Positions 31,270 through 40,503 of a stretch of DNA of 64,000 bases are shown in pieces (position 1 is the first letter of the stretch; every line of letters starts with the position of its first letter). Source of the stretch: Motiliproteus sp036960405 (GTDB taxonomy: Bacteria; Pseudomonadota; Gammaproteobacteria; Pseudomonadales; Balneatricaceae); assembly GCA_036960405.1 (NCBI GenBank), contig JBALWS010000004.1:26142-90141 (forward strand), in the 5' to 3' direction. The translations under genes were made by a program, and so were the position numbers. The notes below the pieces were generated by a model that saw nothing but the letters and a program-made list of their open reading frames with translations, was not told the origin of the DNA and made no database searches.

Positions 31270-34179
31270 ATGCCGGGGCTGCAACTCGATACTATTCCGC
31301 AGACGCTTCACGCTGACCTTCAGCAAGCCTGGCAGCAGTACCAAGCGGCTGCCGATGCCGAGCTGCAGGCGCGCTTATCCGCCCAGCCCGATTCGTTCTG
31401 GCAGCAATTGAGTCGCTGCTGGGCTGGCAGTCGTTATGTCGTCGAGCAGTGTACTCGAACCCCCTCGTTGTTGAGTGAGCTACTAGAAGATCTGCAACGC
31501 GACTATAGCCCGGAGCATTACGCTAAAAGCCTCAACGCGCAGCTTGAATCGATCGAATCGGAAACTCTATTGCACAGTTGCCTGCGGCGTTTTCGTCATC
31601 GGGAGATGGTGCGGATCATCTGGCGTGATCTTAATCGGCTGGCGCAGATGGAGCAGACCACTGCGGATCTGAGTCAGTTGGCCGACGCCTGTATCGACCA
31701 AGCCTTGAACTGGCTCTATCGCGAGGCTTGTAGCAAATGGGGCACGCCCTATTCGCGTGGCGGTGATAACAAGACTGCAGAACCGCAACAGATGGTGGTG
31801 GTAGGGATGGGCAAGCTGGGGGCGGGCGAGCTGAACCTGTCATCCGATATCGACCTGATTTTTGCGTTCCCCGAGATGGGCGAGACTCAGGGCGCTAAAC
31901 GTTGCCTCGATAACCCCAGTTTTTTTAATAAGCTGGCGCAAAAATTGATTCAGGCGCTGGACCAGCAGACCGCCGATGGTTTTGTGTTCCGGGTCGATAT
32001 GCGGCTGCGGCCCTACGGCCAGAGCGGCATTCTGGTACCGAGCTTTGCGGCGATGGAAGAGTACTACCAGGATCAGGGTCGTGACTGGGAACGCTATGCG
32101 ATGATCAAGGCGCGCGTGGTGGCGGGTGATAAGCAATCTGGCGCAGTGTTGATGCAAGATCTGCGACCGTTTGTTTACCGCAAGTATCTGGATTACAGCG
32201 CCTTTGAATCGTTGCGCGATATGAAGGCGATGATCAACCGAGAGGTGCGCCGTAAGAACCTGCACGGCAACGTCAAACTGGGCCCAGGTGGCATCCGCGA
32301 AATTGAGTTTGTCGCCCAAGCCTTCCAGTTGATTCGAGGTGGCCGCGATAGCCGACTGCAGCAGCGCGAACTGCGTATCATTCTTGGACTGTTGCCCGAC
32401 GCGGTCGGCATGCCGCAGCAGGCTGCCGACGAACTGTATCAAGCCTATCGCTTCCTGCGTAACGCCGAGCATGCGATTCAGGCGGTGGACGATAAGCAGA
32501 CCCAAGAGCTGCCGCTCGATCAGCCGGAGCAGGCCCGTATTGCGTTCAGTATGGGCTTCGATGACTGGTCGAGTTTTATGACTGAGCTGGACCAGCATCG
32601 TGACCGGGTTAAGTATCACTTTGCCGAGGTGATCGCGCCAGCCGATGCCGACGAGACTAGCGAAGAGCAGCACGGCGGTTGGTCGCAGCTATGGCTGGGG
32701 GAACTCGAGGCAGAGCAAGCCTTGCAGCAGTTGCAACAGGCGGGATTCGAAAGCCCGGATGCGGCGTTGCGGTTACTGGATCATCTGCACGATAACCGTA
32801 AGGTGAAAATGCTACAGCAGATCGCCCGTGAGCGACTTGATCGGGTGATGCCGCTGCTGTTACAGGCGGTGGCGGATGAAGCGAAGCCGACCCAGACGTT
32901 GGAGCGCACGCTGCAACTGATCGAAGCGGTGCTGCGGCGTAGTGCTTATCTGGTGTTGCTGTGGGAGAACCCCGGCGCGTTGACTCAGCTAGTCAAACTC
33001 TGCTCCGCCAGCCCCTGGTTTGCCGAACAGCTAGCCAAACAACCTATCCTGCTTGATGAGCTAATCGACGTTACCAGTCTCTATTCTCCACCCGATAAGA
33101 ACACGCTACAACAGGAGCTCCGTCAGCAGCTGTTGCGTATTCCTGAGGAAGATGTAGAACAGCTGATGGAGGCGTTACGCTATTTCAAAAATGCCCATGT
33201 GTTACGCGTGGCAGCCGCCGAAATCAGTGGCGTATTGGCGTTGATGAAGGTCAGTGACTACCTGACTTTCATCGCCGAAGTGGTGCTCGAAGGCGCGCTA
33301 GATATCGCTTGGCACACCATGACCGAGAAGCACGGTACGCCTCAGAAAGAGCCGGGTGTGCCCTGCGATAAGGACTTTATCGTGGTCGGTTACGGCAAGG
33401 TCGGCGGCATCGAACTGAGCTACGGTTCGGATCTGGATCTGGTATTTATCCACGATGGCGCGGCCAATCTCGCCACCGACGGCGCCAAACCGGTCGACAA
33501 CCAGGTGTTTTTCACCCGCCTGGGTCAGCGCATCATCCATATTCTCAACACCTCGACCCCCTCGGGACAACTATACGAAGTCGATATGCGGCTGCGGCCC
33601 TCGGGTAACTCGGGCCTGCTAGTCAGCTCGTTGAAGGCGTTTCGTGATTATCAACTCAAGGAGGCCTGGACCTGGGAGCATCAAGCGTTGGTCCGAGCGC
33701 GAGTGATTACCGGTAATAAAGCGTTGCAGCAACGCTTTGAAAACGTGCGATGCGAAGTGCTGGGGCAGCGTCGGGAGCTCGATACACTGCGCAGCGAAGT
33801 GCGCGATATGCGGACCAAGATGCGCGATCATCTGGGCAGCAAGAACACCGAAAACAGCGAAAACGCGGTATTTAACCTGAAGCAGGATCGCGGCGGTATC
33901 GTCGATATCGAATTTTTGGTGCAGTACCTGGCTCTGGCCTTTTCGGTCGATAAGCCCGAGCTGATCGCCTTTACCGACAATATGCGGATTTTGGATGCGG
34001 CTGAACAAGCCGAGTTGTTGTCTTCGATCGATGCCGAACTGTTACGCGAAGCTTACAAATCGTATCGCGCCGTCGGACATCGGTTGTCGTTGCAGGAGCA
34101 GTCGAATGAGATCAGCGATCAGGAGATGCGCGACCTGCGTCGTGACGTCGCGGCGATCTGGGATCGAGTAATGGAGTGA
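31270..34179 (+). CDS. glnE: Bifunctional glutamine synthetase adenylyltransferase/deadenylase
   Basis: GlnE adds AMP to, or removes it from, glutamine synthetase in response to nitrogen status via PII. The 969 residues (E. coli 946) contain two nucleotidyltransferase modules. The N-terminal deadenylase has GMGKLGAGELN...SDID at about 179-195. The C-terminal adenylylase has GYGKVGGIELSYGSDLD at about 707-723. Helical linkers lie between. AAGGGA precedes the ATG. It converges with the LtaS-like gene, 33 bases apart. Confidence 0.97.
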   Translation: MPGLQLDTIPQTLHADLQQAWQQYQAAADAELQARLSAQPDSFWQQLSRCWAGSRYVVEQCTRTPSLLSELLEDLQRDYSPEHYAKSLNAQLESIESETLLHSCLRRFRHREMVRIIWRDLNRLAQMEQTTADLSQLADACIDQALNWLYREACSKWGTPYSRGGDNKTAEPQQMVVVGMGKLGAGELNLSSDIDLIFAFPEMGETQGAKRCLDNPSFFNKLAQKLIQALDQQTADGFVFRVDMRLRPYGQSGILVPSFAAMEEYYQDQGRDWERYAMIKARVVAGDKQSGAVLMQDLRPFVYRKYLDYSAFESLRDMKAMINREVRRKNLHGNVKLGPGGIREIEFVAQAFQLIRGGRDSRLQQRELRIILGLLPDAVGMPQQAADELYQAYRFLRNAEHAIQAVDDKQTQELPLDQPEQARIAFSMGFDDWSSFMTELDQHRDRVKYHFAEVIAPADADETSEEQHGGWSQLWLGELEAEQALQQLQQAGFESPDAALRLLDHLHDNRKVKMLQQIARERLDRVMPLLLQAVADEAKPTQTLERTLQLIEAVLRRSAYLVLLWENPGALTQLVKLCSASPWFAEQLAKQPILLDELIDVTSLYSPPDKNTLQQELRQQLLRIPEEDVEQLMEALRYFKNAHVLRVAAAEISGVLALMKVSDYLTFIAEVVLEGALDIAWHTMTEKHGTPQKEPGVPCDKDFIVVGYGKVGGIELSYGSDLDLVFIHDGAANLATDGAKPVDNQVFFTRLGQRIIHILNTSTPSGQLYEVDMRLRPSGNSGLLVSSLKAFRDYQLKEAWTWEHQALVRARVITGNKALQQRFENVRCEVLGQRRELDTLRSEVRDMRTKMRDHLGSKNTENSENAVFNLKQDRGGIVDIEFLVQYLALAFSVDKPELIAFTDNMRILDAAEQAELLSSIDAELLREAYKSYRAVGHRLSLQEQSNEISDQEMRDLRRDVAAIWDRVME

Positions 34180-34212
34180 ACCAGGCTCGTTGCTCCGCAG
34201 CCTTTTGGCTGA

Positions 34213-36090
34213 TTAGCGGGGGGAGCTGAGGAGCGAGTACTCGGTCGCTCTGCCTTCGAACAACAACTGCTGGCTATAAAACAAGTAATCTCTGGCCCGA
34301 TTGGATGCTTGTTGTTGCTCGGCTTGGCAAGCGATGGTTACCGTGGTCACGGTGTCGTCGGCTACCATATAGCACGCCGCTAACTCGCCCGTTCTGGTGT
34401 TGAACTCAATCATGCTGTCATTTTCGATCCAGCTGAGGGTTTCACCTACCGAGAAATCGGCCAAGCCGGAGTAGCTGCTGTCGAGCAGTGAATGGCCGCT
34501 AAAGCCTGCTGTACTGCCCCCCATCCAATCGATAATAGTGGGCGTGACATCGCGCTGTGAGCTGACGATATCGCGCTGATGTGCGGCTAGCTCGGCGTTG
34601 ATGGCAAACATCAGCATCGGAATTGAGGTTTGGTTCAGGCCCTGTTTGGCGATACCTGCGGTGTGGTCTGCGATCAGTACCACCAGAGTAGGCTCGGTTT
34701 CGTTTTGCTTCAGCTCGGTAATAAAGCGCTGTAGTGAGCGGTCGGCATGATGTAGCACGCTGGCACGCGCCTGATTGTCATCGGCATTGCCAAAGGCGTA
34801 GTCGCTCCCTTCTGGCAGTGTGCGGTCGTGCGTTGTGCCGGTGTTGATGGTAACGAAATAGGGCGGCTTGGCGGCTTTAATTTTCTCCAGCGAGAAGCGG
34901 TAGATGCTGTCATCCATATAGCCCCAGTAGTTCTTTTGAGCATCGAAGGGGTAGTCGGTTTTGCCATGCGAGTGTTCAAAGCCTATCGATTGCGCGAACG
35001 TACCGATGATGCCTTTGCCGCTGCCTTGAATGAAATGGGTTTCCCAGCCCTGCTGTTGCAATATCTGCGGCAGACAGCGATAGCGATTGTTCTGTAATTG
35101 GGTACCTGCCACGCTACCGCCAATAGGGTTGGGGTAGGAGCAGAGGGTGGCAAAGATCCCTTCTACGGTTCTAAAACCATTAGCGTAGGTGGCTCGGGTG
35201 GTCAGCGAGGTTTGCCGCAAGCTATCGAAGAACGGAGTGGCGTTGATGTTGCCTGCGTAGCTGAGCATATCGGCAGCGGCCCAGCTTTCCAGCAGCACCA
35301 CGACAACATTGGCTGGCTTTAACGGCTGAGTGAACGGGCCATCTTGTTGGTGAAACACCGAGGCCAATTGCTCAAGCTGTGGCGTAGATAGCTCCGGTGT
35401 GATTTTTTTGGCCGCGCGTTTTTGGCCTTTTGTTAGGTAGTAGGAGATCGAATAGGGGGCGCTCCAGGCCAGTTCGGCCAATTGATTTGAGCCGATCTTA
35501 TAGATGTTCATCGGCGATTGCGGCGCGTCACTCCAACCGCCGCGTACGGCTGAGGCGGCGATAACCGGCCAGATCAACAGCAAAGTGATCAGCGGTTTAA
35601 CTTTTCCCTGCGGGTAGGGCTGTTTGAGCGGGGTCGCGCGTAATAACAGCAGGCTGAAGATGATTAGAGCGACGGCGGCGATGACGTGTGTGGTGTATTG
35701 GGTGATAGCCGTCAGCAGCAAGCTCCACTCTTCGCCGGCGCCGGTAAATATCTCAAAGGTCACGTGTCGACCCGATTCGATGAAATAGGTCTGATCCGAC
35801 GTGGTGGCAACGACCAGCAAGATGGCCGCAACCGCCAGTGGTAGTTTTCTAAACAGGCTGCGGTGTCGTTTGATACAGCAGTAGCTCAGATCGAATACCA
35901 GCCACAGCGTGACGAGCACTGCTACCAGTGCGATGTCCATCCGCGTACCCCAAGCGATGGCGAAGAGACCGTCGCTTGATAACAGTAGTTCGCGAAGCGG
36001 AGGGTGGAGCAAGCTCAACAGCACCTTGCTGAAGACGACAACCAGTAACAGTAAACTGTTTACGATCAGTATGTTGTAAAAAATTGCCAT
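34213..36090 (-). CDS. LtaS-type phosphoglycerol/phosphoethanolamine transferase (sulfatase fold)
   Basis: The 625-residue protein has five N-terminal membrane helices (to about residue 175) followed by a large extracytoplasmic sulfatase-fold domain. Visible features are the first metal segment VVVVLLESWAAADM, the putative nucleophile Thr in FRTVEGIFATL, THDRTLPEG, and the late metal motif IADHTAG. LtaS enzymes make lipoteichoic acid in Gram-positives. In Gram-negative bacteria relatives modify periplasmic glucans (OpgB type) or LPS. The location beside the LPS block favours envelope glycan modification. It could follow ilvE as a second cistron (129-base gap with a hairpin). Confidence 0.82.
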   Translation of the reverse strand: MAIFYNILIVNSLLLLVVVFSKVLLSLLHPPLRELLLSSDGLFAIAWGTRMDIALVAVLVTLWLVFDLSYCCIKRHRSLFRKLPLAVAAILLVVATTSDQTYFIESGRHVTFEIFTGAGEEWSLLLTAITQYTTHVIAAVALIIFSLLLLRATPLKQPYPQGKVKPLITLLLIWPVIAASAVRGGWSDAPQSPMNIYKIGSNQLAELAWSAPYSISYYLTKGQKRAAKKITPELSTPQLEQLASVFHQQDGPFTQPLKPANVVVVLLESWAAADMLSYAGNINATPFFDSLRQTSLTTRATYANGFRTVEGIFATLCSYPNPIGGSVAGTQLQNNRYRCLPQILQQQGWETHFIQGSGKGIIGTFAQSIGFEHSHGKTDYPFDAQKNYWGYMDDSIYRFSLEKIKAAKPPYFVTINTGTTHDRTLPEGSDYAFGNADDNQARASVLHHADRSLQRFITELKQNETEPTLVVLIADHTAGIAKQGLNQTSIPMLMFAINAELAAHQRDIVSSQRDVTPTIIDWMGGSTAGFSGHSLLDSSYSGLADFSVGETLSWIENDSMIEFNTRTGELAACYMVADDTVTTVTIACQAEQQQASNRARDYLFYSQQLLFEGRATEYSLLSSPR

Positions 36091-36166
36091 GCTCTACCTG
36101 CAAGATGAGGAGGACTACTTCGGCATTCTGTTTGTTGTCTATCGGGTTATTGAGTCTCGGGGTAGT

Positions 36167-36200
36167 AGAGCAGCCCGCGAAGCGAGTCGCAGGCTGCTCT
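36167..36200. other. GC-rich hairpin between ilvE and the LtaS-like gene
   Basis: AGAGCAGCC (36167-36175) pairs with GGCTGCTCT (36192-36200), and inside it GCGA (36177-36180) with TCGC (36187-36190). No T-run follows on either strand, so it is at most a weak or factor-dependent stop for ilvE. Confidence 0.45.
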
Positions 36201-36219
36201 GGTCAGGTGGTATGTTTGC

Positions 36220-37215
36220 TTAGACGCGTGTTAGCCAGCCGTGGCGATCTTCGGTCTTGCCCCACTGAATATCATTCAGGGTCTGACGCAGTTTGACCGT
36301 TGTCGCGCCAACGCCGCCGCTTCCGACTTTGATCTCTTTGCCTTGGTAGATCAGTGTACCGACCGGTGTCAGCACCGCAGCGGTACCGGACAGAGCGGCT
36401 TCACAGCCAGGCTTGGCAGCGCGCTCGAGTAGCTCATCGACGCTCAGTTGGCGCTCGGATACAGTCATCCCCAGATCGCGCGCGAGGGTCAGAATGGAGT
36501 CACGGGTGACACCGTGCAGGAAGCTCTCGTCCAACGCCTTGGTGATGATCTCGTCACCGTCGATCAGCAGGAAGTTGGCCGCGCCGGTCTCCTGAACATC
36601 GCCACCGGGACAGAACAGGACTTGGTCGGCGTTATGTTCTGCCCGCGCTTGCAAAATCGGGCGCAGCGCGCTGGCGTAGTTGCCGCCGCTCTTGATCATG
36701 CCGTTATGGGGGGCGCAGCGCATTCCCTGGTCATCGATCAGTAGTCGCAGGCAAGCATCGCCACCGGCAAAGTAATCGCCCACGGGTGATAGCAGGATGT
36801 ACTGGCAGGAGCTCATCGACGGCGCAGCAGCCTTGCCGATAGCAGGCTCGGTGCCAAAATGGGTCGGGCGGATATACATCGAACCCGGTGACGCAGGGAC
36901 GTCGTCGGCAAAATGGGCCACGCTTTGGCGGATCATGCGGCCTGTTGCGGCGGGGTCGATCTCGGGCAGGGCCAGCAGTCGACTGCTCTGGACAAAGCGC
37001 TCCAGGCCTCGATCCATGCGGAAGATCTGGATCGAGCCGTCGTCGTGGCGAAACGCCTTCATCCCTTCAAAGCAGGTGCTGGAGTAGTGCAGCACATGCG
37101 CGCCAGGGTGCAGCTGGATGCTGTTACTCGACACCATCTCTGCGTTACTCCAGCTCGAACCATCAAACCAGGAGATCGCCATTTCAGGCATGAAAACAGT
37201 ACCAAACGCAGACAT
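36220..37215 (-). CDS. ilvE: Branched-chain amino acid aminotransferase
   Basis: IlvE transfers amino groups between glutamate and the branched-chain 2-oxo acids. The 331-residue class IV PLP enzyme shows HYSSTCFEGMKAFRHDDG at the start, the PLP Lys in MIKSGGNYASA, GADVQETGAANFLL-type block (GGDVQETGAANFLLID), and late LSGTAAVLTPVG. The subtype resembles the longer bacterial/eukaryotic-like IlvE found in Pseudomonas next to glnE and waa genes. A TTGTCA-17-TACAAC promoter may lie upstream, about 85 bases before the ATG. Confidence 0.95.
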   Translation of the reverse strand: MSAFGTVFMPEMAISWFDGSSWSNAEMVSSNSIQLHPGAHVLHYSSTCFEGMKAFRHDDGSIQIFRMDRGLERFVQSSRLLALPEIDPAATGRMIRQSVAHFADDVPASPGSMYIRPTHFGTEPAIGKAAAPSMSSCQYILLSPVGDYFAGGDACLRLLIDDQGMRCAPHNGMIKSGGNYASALRPILQARAEHNADQVLFCPGGDVQETGAANFLLIDGDEIITKALDESFLHGVTRDSILTLARDLGMTVSERQLSVDELLERAAKPGCEAALSGTAAVLTPVGTLIYQGKEIKVGSGGVGATTVKLRQTLNDIQWGKTEDRHGWLTRV

Positions 37216-37386
37216 GTTGCCACCTCAAAAAAAGAGTCAGAAAGTTGTTCAAAATTGTCGGCAGGCCAAGGCCGTTGTAGTTATGCGGTTGTTGCCTGAC
37301 AATTCAAAGCAGAGATTGTAGTCACCCGCGTCTAAAAAGGGAATTGCCGAGTCGCGGAAGTCAGCGTTTATCAGCCAATATTGTCA

Positions 37387-38112
37387 TCAACCGGCCTGGG
37401 AGCTATCGCCCCGTTCATACCCCGCCACTAAGCGTTGCCAGTGTGGATCATGATTCTGGTGCGGGAACATCTTTTCCAGCGACCGCCGCAAGCGCTTCAA
37501 GTTGCCTTGCTGCCACTCTTTAGCAGGGCTGCGAAGTTGGCAGCGATCAAAATCGATTAGGTAAACCCGGTTGCCACTGTTGAGCAGGATGTTGCGGAGG
37601 TTCAGATCGACATGATCGAGGCCGATGGCATGAAAACGGGCGATGGTTTTGCCCACTTCTTGCCAGGGGAAATCGTGCAGGTTGGATTCGAGTCGGTCGG
37701 CCATCGATTTAACGTCGGGCAGGCGCTCGGTGACAAAATCGGCACGGTAGCTCAGCCCGTCACGGATAATCTGAGCCGCCAGTGGCCGGGGGACCGGTAG
37801 GCCGCGCTGGCGTAGCATCTCGGTCAGAGCCAACTCCTGGTAGGCCCGAGTTTGCTTTAGTCCGGTCCAGAGGTAGCGATCTTCGCTAAGCTGGGCGACC
37901 AGGCCGCCGCGCTTGTAGTGGCACCAGACCAGGTTCAATCCCAGCGGATGATAGAGGATAAAGTAGCTTTCGCCGCGGCCGGGAGCCGAATCGATCGCCA
38001 CCCCTTGGCTACGCCACCAGTTGAGATCAAACCAAGATGGGGTAATATGCTCTATCAATTCTGGCACCACCAGTATGGTGGATTCGCCCTGTTCAATAAC
38101 TTGGAAACTCAT
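37387..38112 (-). CDS. kdkA: 3-deoxy-D-manno-octulosonic acid kinase
   Basis: KdkA phosphorylates the Kdo residue of lipid A-Kdo with ATP. The 241-residue protein has a eukaryotic-kinase-like fold: catalytic HxDLNxRNILL (HVDLNLRNILL, about residues 173-183) and metal-binding IDFDRC (about 191-196). Kinases of this kind work with a single-Kdo inner core, as in Haemophilus and Vibrio. Its ATG lies only 2 bases from the GTG of the divergent heptosyltransferase gene, so the promoters must lie inside each other's coding regions or expression is driven from further away. Confidence 0.92.
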   Translation of the reverse strand: MSFQVIEQGESTILVVPELIEHITPSWFDLNWWRSQGVAIDSAPGRGESYFILYHPLGLNLVWCHYKRGGLVAQLSEDRYLWTGLKQTRAYQELALTEMLRQRGLPVPRPLAAQIIRDGLSYRADFVTERLPDVKSMADRLESNLHDFPWQEVGKTIARFHAIGLDHVDLNLRNILLNSGNRVYLIDFDRCQLRSPAKEWQQGNLKRLRRSLEKMFPHQNHDPHWQRLVAGYERGDSSQAG

Positions 38113-38114
38113 TC

Positions 38115-39218
38115 GTGAACCTTAGCGGTACTTCAGATGATCAGGCGTTGGTGACCTCACCGCTGCTGGGGCGGGTGCCCGAGTCGATCTGTATTGTGCG
38201 ATTGTCAGCACTGGGCGATGTCTGTAACGCGGTACCTGCCGTTCGAGCCTTGCAACGACAGTGGCCCGATTGTCGCATAACCTGGATCGTAGGCAAGACC
38301 GAACTGCGTTTGTTGGATGGTTTGGATGGGGTTGAGCTGCTCGCCTACGACAAGCAATCTGGCCTGAAGAGTATATGGCAGCTACGCCTGCAGCTCAAAG
38401 GGCGGCGTTTTGATCTGCTGCTGCATATGCAGGCGGCGCTAAGGGCAAGTCTGGTGTCGTTGGCGATTAAGGCCGGCGTGCGGCTGGGTTTTGATGCCGA
38501 GCGGGCCAAGGACAATCAACGCTGGTTCAGCAACCGTCAGATCGCCGCCAACCCGCGTAAACACGTGCTCGACGGCTTTATGGATTTTGCTCGAGCCTGC
38601 GGTGCCGAGGCGGATCGGCTGGAGTGGCGGATGCCGATCGCTGAACAGGATCGGGTTGAAACGCAGCGGTTGGTTGGTGATCAGCCCTATCTGGTGATCA
38701 GCCCCTGCTCGAGCCAGCGGATTCGCAATTTCCGTAACTGGTCGGTCGAAGGCTACGCCAAGGTGATCGACTATGCCTGGAAGCGATACGGTGTACGCAC
38801 GGTGCTCAGCGGGGGCAATACTGAACTTGAGCATCAGTACGGCCAGCAGTTGCAGCAGCTGTGCCAGCATCCGCCGATCAACCTGGTCGCTAAGACCTCG
38901 CTGAAACAGCTGCTGGCGCTGATCGAAAACGCGCGGCTGGTGATGGGGCCCGATTCGGGACCGATGCATATGGCGACCGCTACCGGTACGCCTGCACTAG
39001 GGCTATACGCCAGCTCCAACCCGGATCGAACAGGCCCCTATCTGAGCCGCCAATGGGTGGTGAATGCTTATCCGGATCAAGTACAAAAAGCCTTTGGATG
39101 TGATGTCGATGCGATCGCTTGGGGCAAGCGGGTGCGCGAGCCCGATGTGATGGACGGCATCCAGCTCGGCGATGTTACCGCCATGCTCGACAACATTATC
39201 GAGGCTGATCGCACGTGA
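38115..39218 (+). CDS. opsX: LPS heptosyltransferase I, OpsX type (GT9)
   Basis: The enzyme adds the first heptose to Kdo from ADP-heptose. The 367-residue GT9 protein has SICIVRLSALGDVCNAVPAV, WIVGKTELRLL, LLHMQAALRAS and the donor site MGPDSGPMHMATATGTP. These match OpsX of Haemophilus/Vibrio, which is likewise adjacent to kdkA. I keep the GTG at 38115, but the start is uncertain: GTG 38175 would begin MPESICIVRL. It overlaps waaA by 4 bases. Confidence 0.88.
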   Translation: MNLSGTSDDQALVTSPLLGRVPESICIVRLSALGDVCNAVPAVRALQRQWPDCRITWIVGKTELRLLDGLDGVELLAYDKQSGLKSIWQLRLQLKGRRFDLLLHMQAALRASLVSLAIKAGVRLGFDAERAKDNQRWFSNRQIAANPRKHVLDGFMDFARACGAEADRLEWRMPIAEQDRVETQRLVGDQPYLVISPCSSQRIRNFRNWSVEGYAKVIDYAWKRYGVRTVLSGGNTELEHQYGQQLQQLCQHPPINLVAKTSLKQLLALIENARLVMGPDSGPMHMATATGTPALGLYASSNPDRTGPYLSRQWVVNAYPDQVQKAFGCDVDAIAWGKRVREPDVMDGIQLGDVTAMLDNIIEADRT

Positions 39219-40495
39219 GTGAACAGCTAGGCCGTTACCAGTGGTTGCTGCGGTTGCTGGCACCGGCGTTGTTGGTGATGGGGCGCAAGCAGGACCCGGC
39301 GCGCTGGCAAGAGCGGTTGGGGCGTTATAGCGGGCAACTGCCCGAGCAGCCGATCTGGCTGCATGCGGCGTCTTTTGGTGAGGTCAAAGCGGCCGCAACA
39401 CTTATCGAGGCGATGCGGTCGCAAGGTTATAGCGGCTCCTGGCTGGTCACGACCACGACACGTACCGGTGCCGAGGTGATCTTACCGTTTTTGCAGGCGG
39501 GTGACCGGCACCTGTACGCGCCGATCGACCTTCGCGGCACCGTCAAGCGTGCCTTGGCGCAGATTCAGCCTCGATTGCTGATCGTGATGGAGGTCGAGGT
39601 CTGGCCCAACCTATGGGCCGAATGCCAGCGGCAAGGCGTGCCGGTGGTGCTGGCCAACGCTCGGTTGTCGGACTCCTCATGCAAAAAATATCAAAAATTT
39701 CTACCGCAGCTGTGGCGTGCAACGCTGCAGCGGGCTGATCGCATCCTGGCGCAGAGCGAAACTATCGCCGTACGCTTTGCCCAGTTGGGCGTATCGGCCG
39801 AGCGGCTGCAAGTGGCGGGCAATCTGAAATACAGCCAGCCGCTACCCGAGGGGCTGGCTGCGCAGGGTGCGGCGCTGCGACAGCAACTGGGGGCAGGTCG
39901 TCCGATGTGGCTGGCCGCCAGCACCCATGATGGTGAAGAGACGATCACGCTGGATTGCCACCTTGCGCTGCTCAAACATTTCCCTTCGCTACTGCTGGTG
40001 ATCGTACCGCGCCACCCGCAACGGTTCGATAACGTGGCCGAGCAGTGCCAGCAGTCGGGTTTAACCGTGCAGCGACGTAGCGAGGCTGCCGATAAACCAG
40101 TGCTAGCCGACACACAGGTTTATCTCGCCGATAGCTTGGGAGAACTGCTGTGTTTTTACGCGGCGGTCGACCTGTGTTGGGTAGCGGGGAGTTTTGTCGA
40201 TGTTGGCGGGCATAATATTCTCGAACCCGCCGCCTGCGGCTGCCCGATGGTGGTCGGGCCGGATATGCGCAATTTTGCCGATGCGGTCGAAGAGTTTAAC
40301 GCTGCTGCGGGGTTGATTCAGGTCGATGGTCCTGATGCCATGAGCACCGCCCTGCAGCAACTGCTGAGCAGTCCCGAGCAAGCCCGACAGATGGCGAATC
40401 GAGCGGAAGAGTGTTTAGCACCTCATCGCCGCTCGGCATCGCTACAGGCTGAGGCAGTTTTGGATCAACTAACAAAGACCAACCAGTCTAATTAG
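39215..40495 (+). CDS. waaA: Kdo transferase
   Basis: WaaA (KdtA) transfers Kdo from CMP-Kdo to lipid IVA. The 426-residue GT30 protein shows the acceptor-side IWLHAASFGEVKAA with the catalytic Glu, LVTTTTRTGAEV, VEVWPNLWAEC, and the C-terminal CMP-Kdo site ending in GGHNILEPAACGCPMVVGP. The start GTG overlaps the end of opsX by 4 bases (GTGA). With KdkA nearby, it is likely to add a single Kdo that is then phosphorylated (inference). Confidence 0.96.
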   Translation: MSEQLGRYQWLLRLLAPALLVMGRKQDPARWQERLGRYSGQLPEQPIWLHAASFGEVKAAATLIEAMRSQGYSGSWLVTTTTRTGAEVILPFLQAGDRHLYAPIDLRGTVKRALAQIQPRLLIVMEVEVWPNLWAECQRQGVPVVLANARLSDSSCKKYQKFLPQLWRATLQRADRILAQSETIAVRFAQLGVSAERLQVAGNLKYSQPLPEGLAAQGAALRQQLGAGRPMWLAASTHDGEETITLDCHLALLKHFPSLLLVIVPRHPQRFDNVAEQCQQSGLTVQRRSEAADKPVLADTQVYLADSLGELLCFYAAVDLCWVAGSFVDVGGHNILEPAACGCPMVVGPDMRNFADAVEEFNAAAGLIQVDGPDAMSTALQQLLSSPEQARQMANRAEECLAPHRRSASLQAEAVLDQLTKTNQSN

Positions 40496-40503
40496 GCCTC
40501 CTG

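Noticed and set aside
31840..32673. 277-codon minus-strand frame inside glnE
   Set aside because: Antisense shadow of a strongly conserved nucleotidyltransferase gene; no recognisable motif.
36167..36200. Hairpin after ilvE as an intrinsic terminator
   Set aside because: The stem is good but there is no T-run on either strand. Kept only as a hairpin.
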